The notes under the pieces are model-generated. The model ran no database searches, was not told the DNA's origin, and saw only the letters and a list, made by a program, of their open reading frames with translations. The position numbers and the translations under genes are program-made. DNA of 64,000 nt from Riptortus pedestris (lineage: Eukaryota > Arthropoda > Insecta > Hemiptera > Alydidae), in the NCBI GenBank assembly GCA_019009955.1, contig CM032230.1, forward strand, positions 29,742,001 to 29,806,000, given 5' to 3'. Shown in pieces: positions 1-11,681 of this stretch (its first letter is position 1; each line of letters opens with the position of its first letter).

Positions 1-940
1 TTTGGTTTTGTATCATTTTTGAATTTTGATAGGGATTTCTTTTTTGATAATTTTTATTAGTTAGAAAGGTCTTACAGATAACTCTTATCTGAAATTGATC
101 ATAATTGTATTCAAACTTTTCTTATCCCTTCTTTGGAATGGATACACATGGAAGCATTTTTTTAATGCTTTTTATATGTATATTGGAGAACTGGAACATG
201 AAAATATGTAGTCATAAAATTTATAAATTTTTTTAGGGTGTGCCTTGTCAACACTATTCTATATTTGCACTCCACAGTATACACTGATATTTCATACATA
301 TGACAATATGGTTTAAAGTTTATTGAACTTGAGTCTCCACATATATGTTATAGATAATTCGTCTTGTCTTGTTGCAACTGGGGACCTTGACTAAGATTAA
401 TATTTTTTTTTTATTTATTATTTACGGGCATATATTTGTAGTAGGCAGTTTCTGTTAGGACCTCAATCGTTGGAGGCGTTATTTTTGGGAACGAACATAT
501 TTTTTTTATTTTTTTTTTTGCCATTCGGGATGCCCTTCCTACTAGTATATCGGATTACAGTATTTATTATTCACCAGGCAAGGATATAAACTTATTAGTG
601 TTTGAAATATGCATATTAATAATAACTTAATATATATATGCTCCCATTGAGTATATATTCCATTGCTTCCTGTGTTATATTTATGATTTATTATGATTAT
701 TTATAATTGAGTTTGGCTTGATGTTTGATCAATAGACTTTTGGTCCCGGTGGAGGGGGTGATGTAATGAATCTGAGATTGCATTGCAAGAACCTATCATA
801 AATTACCATATATTTTATATTTTGAGTAATGTCAGCACATAGCTCAGTTAGATTAATATTCATGAGTATTTAAATGTAGAGTTTTTACCTCTAATTTCAA
901 GCTTAAATATATACTGAGACAGATGGATCAATTCGCGACG
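1..940. other. AT-rich intergenic DNA, nothing recognised
   Basis: No coding-like frame, repeat end or RNA-like structure is visible. The stretch has only homopolymer T runs and short AT-rich words. Confidence 0.6.
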
Positions 941-944
941 TGAC

Positions 945-1475
945 GTCAACATTCTAGAGTCCTTAATTTTAGTTCTATGTCAGCCTGCGCATTTGGCCAA
1001 TACATGTGAATAAGTAAAGTTGTGCTCGTAAATAATTGAAATCGAACCAGAAGGAGTGGGATGTCAGTTTAAAAATAAATAACCTACCTTGTTGAAAATT
1101 TAATATTCTTGCAATTGTTCATTCATGGTAGTTATTGGACAAGGAGAAGAGTGGGAAGGGTGTAAAATTAAAAATTCAAAATATCCGTGGTATTATTAGT
1201 TTGGATCGAAATATTTTATATGACTAATCTTGTTGAAATTTTAATGTTCATTATTGTTGGTTATGTATTTTTTATATTACTCTAATGTTAGCCGAGTTCT
1301 ATGAATTATTTATTTTTAATCGTTAATTGCCTCCCGCCGCGATTATGCGATTTTCACGTAAGCTACCGTGTCACAACAATCAATATTTTATGTCGACCTT
1401 AAACTTCAAGCCTTATATTACTAGGAGGTGAGAAATCTGCTTGGTTTACGCAAGGCTTGCGTGCCGGATATTTTT
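945..1475 (-). mobile_element. Decayed HINE (Helitron2-type non-autonomous element), 5' end on the right
   Basis: The right edge at 1428-1475 matches the family 5' terminus on the minus strand: the subterminal AAATCTGCTT word, then GTTTACGCA and a GCAAGGCTTGC hairpin. The body around 1020-1300 has diverged forms of the family core, such as the blocks reading TGAAATCGAACCAG and TTGGATCGAAA. The 3' palindrome is not recognisable, so the copy is old or truncated. Confidence 0.5.
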
Positions 1476-1591
1476 CCAGGGGTGCCTGATTAAAGGTATA
1501 TTTCATGAAACTCTGGCCTCCAAAGAAGTGATAACATTTTTGGACACTAGGAAAAAGCCACTCCTGCGGTCTTGGGTATGTTACTAGGGCA

Positions 1592-1900
1592 ATATAAAAG
1601 TCCGTCGCGCAGGGGCTACGTAAACTAAGCAGGTTTTCCACGTTCTCGTATAACATATTTGTGATCTCATCTCACCGCATATTCCCTTATTTTTAAGTAA
1701 AACATCCTATGAGTAGAAAGCAGCGGGGCGGGGGCTAAAAAAAGAAAGCACGAATAACTCCCTTAATACTCGAGTAACGAAAAAATACGTAGGTCAACAA
1801 TTGTAGAGCATCAATAGTTTAATCAGATTGGTTCGAAACATTTTATGATCCTTCTCATAATTTCTAACCCCCATTATTTCATGTCCGATTTCTGCCAATA
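1592..1900 (+). mobile_element. Decayed HINE 5' part, plus orientation
   Basis: The start reads AAAGTCCGTCGCGCAGGGGC and continues with the family ACGTAAACTAAGCAG, so the 5' end and hairpin are preserved. The sequence then drifts. The core word CAGATTGGTTCGAAACATTT near 1825 is still recognisable. No 3' palindrome is present. The open frames in this stretch are by-products of the repeat. Confidence 0.5.
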
Positions 1901-2140
1901 AGATACAAGGCACAAATCTAATAAGCATATTTGAACCAAGAATGTAGTGTTGATTGATGCAGTCTTCAACCAACGAACATGATGAACCTCGCATAATAAA
2001 GGTATCATGAAAGAAACATCTGGTAGTTAAGCTTTGTATGAAGTGTTTCATGACATTACTGACGTGAGTAGGAGTGGGGGTTTACTGAATGCTAAAAAGT
2101 AAAAAAATGCTAATAGCTCAATGGCATTACTAAAATAAAG

Positions 2141-2618
2141 TCCGTCGCCTAGGGGCTATGCAAACTAAGCAGATTTCCCACGTGAAGATTTACAATATAG
2201 AAATCTGCTTACTGGTAACACTTACAACCGTGAATAAATACAAACTGTAATAAGAAATCGTTCAGTTAATTTTAATAAACTCCCAACGGAAAGCGTCTGA
2301 ATTGTAAATAAACAGGTCTGCCAACCACTCAGAGCTGAACAGATTGATAAACATCCCTTCACCGGAAAGAAAGACAATTACTGAAATATATCTGAATAAA
2401 ACATATTAATTTTATTGAAAACTATTTATTTTATCTAGTACTATAATTTATAATGAATCAGAATAATTTTTATCTCAACCACTAAAATTTTAATAGTCCA
2501 TAAACTAAAGAGGGGGCAGGGTGTCAACAGGACGTATTTACAAATATCCCGCGAAATGATTTGAAAATCGTGTCATGAGTGCGATAATAGTTGATTTCTC
2601 TTGAGGGAAATCTGCTAA
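2141..2618 (+). mobile_element. HINE, near full length, subfamily B, without (TA)n
   Basis: The 5' end TCCGTCGCCTAGGGGCTATG is followed by GCAGATTTCCCACGTGAAG. The 3' end is an imperfect palindrome TTGATTTCTCTTGAGGGAAA, then TCTGCTAA. The 5' body (about 2205-2300) has the block CACTTACAACCGTGAATAAA, shared with the copies at 6795 and 51044 but not with the copies that use the TCGGTTAATATTCAAGAT block. I call this subfamily B. It encodes nothing. Confidence 0.75.
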
Positions 2619-2619
2619 A

Positions 2620-3494
2620 AGGAGCATTAGCGCTAGGAGACACATAAAAAATAAATAAATTTGTTGTGGTTACCACTTGACTTCCTAGTATTCCTATTAA
2701 ATTACACAAAAAAGTTGGTTGGTTTCACTTCATTTAAGATTAATTCAGTTGAAACTCATGTGCAATATTTCTCTTCCGATGCATCGGATCGATAAATGTT
2801 ATAAAACATTTTTTATAGATTTTTTTTTGGCAAACGAGGAACGTCCTATAAAAATATACCTCTGCGCAAGGATTTATTTGTATTTTTTTTCCTTTTAATC
2901 CCTCTAAAATCCCCTACCTCCACCCAAGTCATTTTGACCAAAGCCTCATCGACACCTAGTAACCAAAAGGAATTTTTCACAACTAGACGTTTCAATACAA
3001 TATTAATATGAAATTTCAACAGTCTAAGGTATGGGTTATGCGAATATATCCAAAATGGACACCTTTGAAATATGAAAACCAAGGAGTTTCGAGATACAAT
3101 ATAAGTGATAAATTCGGAAGTTTACCCAAGTTACAGGTAATAGGTCACTTTTATATTTAAGCCATTAAAAAAGAAGTAAGAAACCTTGGGTCATTTCATT
3201 GCAAATGATTCTTGATAGCAGCACAAATGAAACGAGATTCTCCGTGTCTGTTGTCTCTCTCTCTCGCCCATCGCAAATCAATTTCCACGCTTCTCCGTGT
3301 AATAGCTTTCCCTGTTCCATTATGAGCGAATATTCTGTGTATGGAGCGAATAATGCAGACATTGAGCACTTACAACCCATCCCACAATGCAATCTACGGT
3401 GGATCTATGGTTCTACCTTCAAACACACCACAACATACATGCCTCCTTTATTCAACTGATATGCTTTGAGCAGAAGTCCCTGAGGGGGGGAGGG
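2620..3494. other. Intergenic, no recognised feature
   Basis: Short open frames occur on both strands (2846-3082 minus, 3199-3459 plus), but they overlap each other, show no known domain and have no homologous copies in the window. I do not call genes here. Confidence 0.5.
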
Positions 3495-3496
3495 AT

Positions 3497-3726
3497 CAGC
3501 TACTGAGGTCGTACTAATGATGTGATTTTCGAAAAAAGTCCACTATCGTCCTCTTAACTTTTACACAAAACCGTTGGATATCAAGTTTAGTAACGATCAA
3601 GCGAAACCTTGAGACCGCTAAAGCAGTAGGTTTTTTCAGGATCCATGGGGATTTGAGAAAAAAATTCAAAAATCGCGTAATGAGCACAACCTCAATAGCC
3701 AATTTCCCTTTTGGGGGACCAGCTAA
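3497..3726. mobile_element. Two HINE 3' fragments meeting back to back
   Basis: 3497-3540 reads as a minus-strand HINE 3' end (CTACTGAGGTCGTACT then GATTTTCGAAAAA). 3545-3726 is a plus-strand 3' half with the block TTTAGTAACGATCAAGCGAA, then CCTCAATAGCCAATTTCCC and AGCTAAAA. The palindromes of both have decayed. The (TA)n core is absent. Confidence 0.5.
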
Positions 3727-4067
3727 AAAGGTTGACAATTAGGATGTATACGTCGTAGAAATGTATACATGAACACAAATAATCTTGATTTCACACATTT
3801 TTATTTTCTGCTTGTGGCTCCTCAATATTTATATTTAAGCTTAGAGCTTTCTGGGATTTACATTCCCATCATTAATTTTTAGATATGTAAGCAAATTTAA
3901 AGTTATTCTATTTTAATTATAAATATGTTGTTGATAAAGCATTTTATTGTTGTAACGTACATAGTTTTATTGACAGTTTTTATATGCATAACCAATTATG
4001 TACATATAAAAAAAAATTAAAATAGTTTTAGACCAAACTCCTTATTTATAGTGCTATATTGCTTAGT

Positions 4068-5640
4068 TTGTGTGTGCATGTTTGTATGTGTGATAAAAAA
4101 AGTGAGAGCATATGAATGTAAATATTTTAGATATTAGAAATCTTCATTTTATTGTACTTAATACTATAATAATAAATTAGTATTTATATTTATTTGATTT
4201 TAGTTTAGTTTTTATCCATTAAAAGTATATAATTGTTTACGTAATTTTATTAGTCTTTATAGTTTATAATTATCTAGTTTCCCTACAAGATTTTTTGTTT
4301 TTGTTTATTTATTTGAGTTTTATTTAGTTGCGTTTCGTCATTTAGTCGTGTTTTGCTATATTGTTGCGTTCTATTATTTATTTGAGTTTTATTTAGTTGC
4401 GTTTCGTCATTTAGTCGTGTTTTGCTATATTGTTGCGTTCCGTTATTTATTTGAGTTTTATTTAGTTGCGTTTCGTCATTTAGTCGTGTTTTGCTATATT
4501 GTTGCGTTCTGTTATTTATTTGAGTTTTATTTAGTTGCGTTTCGTCATTTAGTCGTGTTTTGTTATATTGTTGCGTTCTGTTATTTATTTGAGTTTTATT
4601 TATTTATTTAGTTGCGTTTCGTCATTTAGTCGTGTTTTGTTATATTGTTGCGTTCTGTTATTTATTTGAGTTTTATTTAGTTGCGTTTCGTCATTTAGTC
4701 GTGTTTTGCTATATTGTTGCGTTCTGTTATTTATTTGAGTTTTATTTAGTTTCGTTACGACATTTAGTCGGGGTTTGAGATACTGTTGCGGTCTGTTATT
4801 TATTTGAGTTTGATTTAGTTGAGTTTCGTCATTTAGTCGTGTTTTGCTATATTGTTGCGTTCTGTTATATATTTGAGTTTTATTTAGTTGCGTTTCGTCA
4901 TTTAGTCGTGTTTTGCTATATTGTTGCGTTCCGTTATTTATTTGAGTTTTATTTAGTTGCGTTTCGTCATTTAGTCGTGTTTTGCTATATTGTTGCGTTC
5001 CGTTATTTATTTGAGTTTTATTTAGTTGCGTTTCGTCATTTAGTCGTGTTTTGCTATATTGTTGCGTTCTGTTATTTATTTGAGTTTTATTTAGTTGCGT
5101 TTCGTCATTTAGTCGTGTTTTGTTATATTGTTGCGTTCTGTTATTTATTTGAGTTTTATTTAGTTGCGTTTCGTCATTTAGTCGTGTTTTGCTATATTGT
5201 TGCGTTCTGTTATTTATTTGAGTTTTATTTAGTTGCGTTTCGTCATTTAGTCGTGTTTTGCTATATTGTTGCGTTCTGTTATTTATTTGAGTTTTATTTA
5301 GTTGCGTTTCGTCATTTAGTCGTGTTTTGCTATATTGTTGCGTTCTGTTATTTATTTTAGTTTTATTTAGTTGCGTTTCGTCATTTAGTCGTGTTTTGTT
5401 ATATTGTTGCGTTCTGTTATTTATTTGAGTTTTATTTAGTTGTGTTTCGTCATTTAGTCGTGTTTTGCTATATTGTTGCGTTCTGTTATTTAGTTGAGTT
5501 TTATTTATTTTGTTTTTAGTTTGTATTATTTAATTATTTCTTGTTTCTATTTTGATTTTTGTATTTTCTTTATATAAATTGTTTTTTTTTATGAGCAATA
5601 TCGCCTCGTTGCGAACGCTCCAAAATATAAAAAAAAATAT
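4068..5640 (+). mobile_element. 5'-truncated I-like non-LTR retrotransposon: 3' UTR only, with expanded minisatellite
   Basis: The flanks of the tandem array match the 3' UTR of the minus-strand retrotransposon at 62.4-63.0 kb. Upstream the shared blocks include GCATGTTTGTATGTGTGATA, GAGAGCATATGA and TTTTAGTTTAGTTTTTATCC. Downstream they include TGAGCAATATCGCCTCGTTG and GCGAACGCTCCAAAATA. The copy is cut at its 5' side inside the GT-rich part of the UTR, the usual product of incomplete target-primed reverse transcription. It has no ORF2 sequence and is inert on its own. Confidence 0.8.
4310..5510 (+). repeat. 69-bp minisatellite, about 17 units
   Basis: The unit begins TTATTTGAGTTTTATTTAG and passes through TTGCGTTTCGTCATTTAGTC and GTGTTTTGCTATATTGTTGC. 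Units are nearly identical, differing mainly at single sites (CTGTTA, CCGTTA, CTATTA). Because 69 is a multiple of three, one frame stays open through the array and yields false ORFs of 87 and 173 codons with a 23-residue repeat. One degenerate unit lies near 4740-4820. The array sits inside the retrotransposon 3' UTR described above. Confidence 0.92.
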
Positions 5641-5810
5641 ATTGATTAGAGCTCAGATGATGGAAATAGAAAATTCTGAAACCGCTAAGCAATTGTTAAA
5701 AATAATTTTTTTTCCAGACATTGTCGATATTTTATTGTTCTAGCTCCTTTGAATACATATTATTGATTATTTTTTAATAAAAGTCCTGAAATTGTTTCTG
5801 TACGTGTCAA

Positions 5811-5811
<1 letters not shown>

Positions 5812-5852
<41 letters not shown>
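5812..5852. repeat. (TA)n microsatellite
   Basis: About 20 TA dinucleotides without the HINE core on either side. Confidence 0.9.
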
Positions 5853-5858
<6 letters not shown>

Positions 5859-6690
5859 ATTGTTTATTTGCCTTTTATCTCCATTATTGTGTTAGAACTA
5901 AAAATTGTATTCATTCAATGGAATTGTTATTCTTCTAATTTTATTACTCGACATCTAGTACAAGGTATATCCATATTCTTATTTCAATTTTTTACTTATT
6001 AATTTTAGATCCTATATTATTTAAAATTTAGTTCGGGAGAAAAAAGGTTTTATTTTTTGCTAATTAATCCATATTTTTTTTAACCATTTTACGGCAATCT
6101 TGTTATAAATAATGTAATTTAAAATGAGATCTTCGAAAAAGGGACTGCTACTTCTAATTTGCTTAGAAAGATATGGGATAAACTCAAATGGGGTAGTTTT
6201 ACAGTCGAACAGATTCTACTAGGCCTTAATATACTAAACGTTTGAAACCTCCCTTCAAACACTTGTAACCTCTCATGCAGACAGTGAAATGGGAGAGAAA
6301 GTACATTGACCCAGCTATCTTTGATCCCAGCTAGATAGCTATAGACTACGGAGCATCTTTGAAGGGAGGTAAAACAGATTCTACACCCTCCAAACGTTAT
6401 TTTATATTAGCGTTGAAACTTATTCTTGGGCCAGTGATTCCCTGTAACTAATGTTCATTTCAATAATATGTTTCATTATATCCGTTTTAATTAATTAAAT
6501 TCTCTACCCTAAGGTGCACCAATTTACATTTTGTTCATTGCGTTTTAATTGTTCACTTTATTTTTTATTTTTGATTGTTCTTACATTTTGTATATTCTTC
6601 TTGGGTTGTCTTAAACTTCTGTTTTTGTGTTATTATGTTTTATTTTGGATAATATTTTTCTTTTCTCTTCTCTTATTTGTGGTCTCATGT
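5853..6690. other. Intergenic; contains a 13-bp inverted repeat
   Basis: The only structure seen is a perfect 13-bp inverted repeat, ACCTCCCTTCAAA at 6247-6259 and its complement at 6358-6370. It is framed by two copies of ACAGATTCTAC (about 6208 and 6373). Confidence 0.4.
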
Positions 6691-6691
6691 T

Positions 6692-6790
6692 TGTCTTGAG
6701 AAGTACGGCGTTGATCTTATGGAAACCTCGTGAGTTCAACTCTCAATTAGACAATAGGAATTTATTTAACGAAGAACTCACTAAAAAAAA
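6692..6790 (+). mobile_element. tRNA-derived SINE, partial
   Basis: The sequence carries a B-box-like GAGTTCAACTCTC, then AGGAATTTATTTAACGAAGA and ACTCACTAAA and a short A run. The post-tRNA part recurs at 15693, 42.4-42.8 kb (minus) and 52391. A pol III promoter remnant is inferred from the B-box match only. Confidence 0.5.
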
Positions 6791-6794
6791 AAAG

Positions 6795-7000
6795 TCCCTC
6801 ACGCAGGAGCTGCGTAAACTAAGCAGATTTCCCTCGTGAAGTTTTACAATAGATAATATACATACTGGTAACACTTAACACCACCGTGAATATTAAACGA
6901 ATAAATACAAATGGTAACGTGAAATCATTGAGTCAATTTTCATAACCTCTCAAAAGAAATCGTCTGACTTGTAAACTAACAACCTGAATTCTAAATGTAA
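6795..7000 (+). mobile_element. HINE 5' part, subfamily B
   Basis: It starts TCCCTCACGCAGGAGCTGCG, then AAACTAAGCAGATTTCCCTC. It continues with the subfamily B block CACTTAACACCACCGTGAAT. It fades after about 7000 and has no 3' end. It abuts the SINE tail directly, so one inserted next to the other. Confidence 0.7.
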
Positions 7001-7325
7001 AAAAAAAAAACATTTTCCCCTCATATTCTTTTTCTTTTTCACGGTTCAGAAAATTCGAGAAATGAGAATGAAAGGTAATTTATATTTGACGAAAAAGGCC
7101 ATTAATTAACCATATAAGGTACGAGTTGTAAGGGCTTATGGACTCAGTAAATACAATTCAGAATTTTGGAAGAAATAATTCAAAAATGTTTATTTTGTAA
7201 TGAGGCCAGCCTAGAGATAAATGATATAATAGCTAAATGAAAAGTTTCTTTACAAATAAGATGCTTTTATTTTCAACTTTAATTTCAATGGCTTTTATGT
7301 TGGTTTCATAGCTTTGTAGATTTTT

Positions 7326-7433
7326 TTAGCATATTTCCCTGCTATTTAGGTCCTACTCATGACGCGATTTTCGAAAAATTTCTTCAAATGACCATCGATC
7401 CTACCCAGGAGATGACGAAAATGAGGTCCGTTC

Positions 7434-7471
<38 letters not shown>

Positions 7472-7845
7472 CATTTAACGCTCTAGCAGTCGCAATGTTT
7501 GTTTGATCGTTACCAAATTCGATATTTAAACGTTTTATGCAAAAAGACAGATCTAGTTCGTTAATAACTGAAATCGGACTAGTGGGAGGGGGGTTTAGAG
7601 GGGGGATTTTCGAAAAGTCGAAATATCTCCGTTACCATACGTCGGATCAAAACAGTGTACAGAACCAATCTTATTGTAGATTAAATTTACTATAAATATT
7701 GTTCTATACATGTATTCTCTATCTTGAATATTAACCGAGATATTTGCATTTTTATTAAATGTGGGCCGATAACGGACGACTGAGTTTTCCGCCAAAAGCC
7801 AGTTTAGCCCTTTGCCGTAACTCTACGGCTCTCGTATGGAGATTT
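7326..7845 (-). mobile_element. HINE, 3' end on left, 5' terminus missing
   Basis: The left edge is a decayed palindrome (TTAGCATATTTCCCTG), followed by the family blocks TTCTTCAAATGACCATCGAT and GATGACGAAAATGAGGTCCG, a (TA)n run at 7438-7467, and the core to CGTATGGAGATTTCTCTAT at 7845. The last 40 or so bases of the 5' terminus, including the hairpin, are absent. Confidence 0.75.
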
Positions 7846-7849
7846 CTCT

Positions 7850-9320
7850 ATCTTGTTTTTATTAATATTTTGACTGTTTCTTTATAACATTAATTTAAAC
7901 TTTAGCCACGAAGAGGGCACATTATTCTTTATTTTATATCTTCAAAAACTTTTATTAATATTTCAAATATTTTGTTTGTATTTTTATTTTCAGTGATTTT
8001 TGAGTGGCATATATTTTTCTATCTATTATTAATGATGTTGGTGCAGAGTTTTTATTACCTATTCATTTGGTTCGGTATCGTTTCTTTTCCAAATTAATAC
8101 ATATCGTTACCTCCGAGAACATTCTTCTTTTCTTTTATTACTTGAATATTAAAGTTTTAGGAATAGATCTCAGCAAATGTAAACCGGCTACAGATTTAAA
8201 CATCTGATTTAACAGAATTACCCTGGCTGCTGTCTCCTTATTATTTTCATAAAATAACTTAAATTCAGAAAGACGTTTTGCTTCGGGTTAGGGAAGATGT
8301 ACTCATAAGATTTGAAAACACTTATTAAAATTTTGAAATAAGGCTCCTAAAAACGTGAGAAGAAAAATTAAGCAATAGCAACTGGAATATTTTATCTGCC
8401 CGCAACTTCTTTAACTGTGGGATGGTTTGAGTCAAATGAAAGTAATTTTCAAAACCATAGATGACCACCATGAATGACCAAAGCACTAAGAAGGAATAAA
8501 AAAAAAAATTTTTTTTTTGGCCTATAGAAATCATTAAAACTGTTTTTGAAACTATTGATTCAACCTATTGATTGACCTATTTGATACTATTGATTTTTCC
8601 TCGTGTAAACCATCCAGCCGTGTCAGGTTAGCGGACTCAACCATAGTTTTTGAGGGAATGGTTCAAATATGAAGTTTGGTTCCATCATCTCAAAATATCG
8701 AAATTGTCATTGGCTAGATATTGTGAGCGCTACAAGTGGATGTAAACTTACAAAAGGTTAACTAACTTTCAGGCTTTATCTTTCCCTCAAGCTCTCCTAC
8801 CCTCAAAGCCAAGACTGGTTACAGCTTCCTTCCTGGACGTACCGCCCCTTCGGTTCTCCCCATGCAGTCATAACACCGGAGGACGCTGCCGCCATACCCT
8901 GGAAGGGATGGTTCTCCAATTCTGTCATATCCAATTCCTCTAAGTAACCTGCTGAGATCTACATGGGCAAAGCACATAGTCTATGCCCAGATCAGATCCC
9001 GTTGGATTCTTGTAATGATATGCTACCTGGTGAGTCAACATGGGACGGATAATTTCCACACACTAGTTATGAACAGACAAGCGATAGCTTTGTACATTCG
9101 ATTGACTTTATTAAACCTTTGAGATCTTTAGCTACTCCCGAGCGAGGCTCCAATGAGTCGTAATATGAGTTTTACGTAGTGAGTGCGGATGACGTACAAC
9201 CCATGCAAACCAAAGAGGACATGGAACGATTAGTCTATAGTAGACTAACAGGTCTTATTGTACCTGGGAAAGGGTTTGAGGACAGTTCCCCTTGTGCCAG
9301 CCTGTCATTAAACAGAATCT
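7850..9320. other. Intergenic, no recognised feature
   Basis: This stretch is AT-rich to about 8750, then shows higher GC at about 8760-9000 with no identifiable reading frame. The weak open frames (8004-8207 plus, 8325-8534 minus) show no known domain. Confidence 0.45.
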
Positions 9321-9339
9321 AAGAGAGTCAAAATCGTTT

Positions 9340-10390
9340 GTCATCCCGATCGGGAGTCAGTCGTAAATACTCGTTAGACTCCCGCTGATCCATAAGCACT
9401 TGGACACTAGCGCTCTTTGTTTGCGAAACTGTGCAATTAACCCGTAACAACAGACGGGAGTCAGATTGACTCCGCATTGTTAGATACTCATTAGTTTCAC
9501 ATTTTTGTACTTCCGTTAACCGCACCGTGCTTTCAGTACCTTCAAACTAGTCTTTCCTCAGTCTGCACGTGCACTGTCGAGACTACACATCCGTTTCTTT
9601 GTCACTTATTTGTTTCTGAATTCAGTGATGCGCATTACGGAGTCAGCTTGACTCTACATCTGCACGTGATAATCCACAGCAAACGAGGCTTAATTTCATG
9701 AAAAATCTTGCAAAACAACTAGTTACCGATGAACTAGAGAGAAGATTAGATAATCCTCGACTTCGCCACGAAGTGAGAACATCAATCAGGAAGGTTCTTG
9801 GTAAAGAAGTGGAGCAAACATTATCCAATAGAGACAAGCTGGCAACTAGAAAATATTGCTGTATATGCCCTAAAAAAACTGAAAAGAAAAACCAGCACAT
9901 TATGCAGACGTTGTAATCGTCAAGTATGTGGACAGTACTCATTAGTTGTGTGCAAGAATTGTGTTTGAAGTAGGGCAGTTTTATTTTGTAAGAGAGTCAT
10001 ATTTTACATTATCTGTATCTGAAATTATATTGAAAAACATTGTTTATTACTTTTAAGAAATGAATAAGTCAATAATTTAAGTAAATCTTTGAGAACAGTT
10101 TAATTTGATAACTCAATGAGCAGGTATTATGTTTTATGAATTCTTTAGTCTTAAATAAAATTATGATTTACTAAATGTGGTAATTTCCACCCCTAATTGT
10201 TCATATCCCTTAATTATACATAAAATAAATAAATAAAGAAAGAAAAGTTGCGATAGAAAGGTGTAAATGACAAAGGAAATATATGGAGTCAATTTGACTC
10301 CATGTCTGTGGTTATGTAACACAAATTCACTCTGTAGTTACGGGCTAATTTTCATTCTATGCTGGGAGTCACCTATTTTTTCCTTCAGCT
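9340..10390 (+). mobile_element. piggyBac-like DNA transposon remnant
   Basis: A transposase C-terminus (9656-9969) sits between clusters of a palindromic word. GGGAGTCAGATTGACTCC occurs at 9452, GGAGTCAGCTTGACTC at 9639 and GGAGTCAATTTGACTCC at 10286, with half-sites at about 9353, 9380 and 10367. I take these as subterminal repeats flanking a deleted piggyBac-like element. Exact ends and a TTAA target were not established. Confidence 0.5.
9656..9969 (+). pseudogene. piggyBac-like transposase, C-terminal remnant
   Basis: The frame that includes RLNFMKNLAKQLV and runs to 9916 ends in RKYCCICPKKTEKK, a Cys-rich start typical of the piggyBac C-terminal zinc-binding domain. After one frameshift near 9895 it continues in another frame with CRRCNRQVCGQYS and CKNCV, then a stop. 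The order C..C, C..C, VC, C..C fits the family's cysteine-rich domain, which binds transposon ends. The N-terminal part and the DDD catalytic core are missing, so this is a dead fragment. The identification rests on the motif pattern alone. Confidence 0.6.
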
Positions 10391-10771
10391 TGCCTTTAAT
10401 AAATTTGCAAGCCAACAAACAAAATAATATATGGTTACAGTTATATTTTTTTTACATATTTATAGTGGTATTAAGATTGTTAATGAAACTAATTTTTTTG
10501 TATGTAATTACTTAAATTGATAAATTTTATGCTATGTATTCTTAGAATTGGAAAATTTTTTTTTTTAACGAATGTATTATATAAGTATAAATGTAATCCC
10601 AAAAATTTGTAAAGAATTAAATTGGCTTATTAGAAAATTATTTATAGAGAAACAAATGACGTATCCTATCATGTTATGATAGCATTCAATGGAAATAAAC
10701 ATATTTCATTTAAAAGGAAGAGATAGTGGTACATGTAACACCGCCTTAACCCGCACGGCCACCGGCAATCC

Positions 10772-10778
<7 letters not shown>

Positions 10779-10838
<60 letters not shown>

Positions 10839-10918
10839 CAGACTTCCTATGGACATTTGTAGAAATATTACGAAAATCACTTCATGAGTAGCTGATTTCC
10901 CTTAAGAGAAATCTTTTA
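10779..10918 (+). mobile_element. HINE 3' end with (TA)n
   Basis: A (TA)n run at 10779-10834 is followed by diverged family sequence and then AGCTGATTTCCCTTAAGAGA, ending TCTTTTA. The 5' half is absent. Confidence 0.6.
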
Positions 10919-10919
10919 A

Positions 10920-11680
10920 AACCTTATACAGCCTTAGAAGAGCTGAATGTTCGCCTTCATCATTCAAATATAGTGAATACTGAAGTTACGCGGTCATTTG
11001 AGAAGCTGTTGCAAATAATTCTTGCTTTAGTGCGAATTATAACTGAAGGAGGTTTTACAAGTTTCTAGATGAACGGTTAAATAATAATGGTTGCAATATA
11101 CACTGCTGTGTGAATCCTTTTTCTGCTTTATAGTTCATTGACAATGGAGGAGTAAGCACCACTTCCATGTTACTGCCGTTCATTCCATTTCACGGAAAAA
11201 AGGAAAAACGTTCTTCTCTCGCTAGCCCATTGACTTTAAAGATTATGGCCCCAGACAACGTCAATAGGTTGTTGAGAAAACAGCATGGCTGCCTGGATGA
11301 ACTCTTTCATGCTTTTTTTCTTTTCTTCCTTTATGTATGAAAATTGTAAATATTGTATACTATCTACGGAATACTATGATAAGAGATTGCTTTAGTTATA
11401 TAGGCTAATGTACAAAAGAACAACCCAATGTGCAACTTTGAATGGAAATACATTTAGCAATAATAGTTTCATCAAATATTTTTTAAGGAATGTATATAGG
11501 ACATGCCCACGACAAGCAAGCAGATAAAGCAAAACTTATCTGAATAAATAAAACTCCAAGGTTAGTTTGAAATTCTATTTAAAATCAGGGGAGGGATGCA
11601 TTTTTAAGATCATTCCTGGAAAAAGTATCATTGAAATTCTTGTCTTTCCATCTGTCAGACCATCAGAAACTCAACCACTT
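10920..11680. other. Intergenic, no recognised feature
   Basis: No repeat end, domain or structure was recognised. Confidence 0.45.
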
Positions 11681-11681
11681 G

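Noticed and set aside
4348..5360. Two ORFs (87 and 173 codons) encoding a hydrophobic 23-residue repeat like a membrane protein
   Set aside because: The 69-bp unit is divisible by three, so any stop-free frame stays open. The array is a minisatellite in a retrotransposon UTR.
4310..5510. CRISPR array
   Set aside because: Repeats are directly contiguous with no unique spacers, and the DNA is eukaryotic. The same applies to the arrays at 15.4, 35.3 and 53.3 kb.
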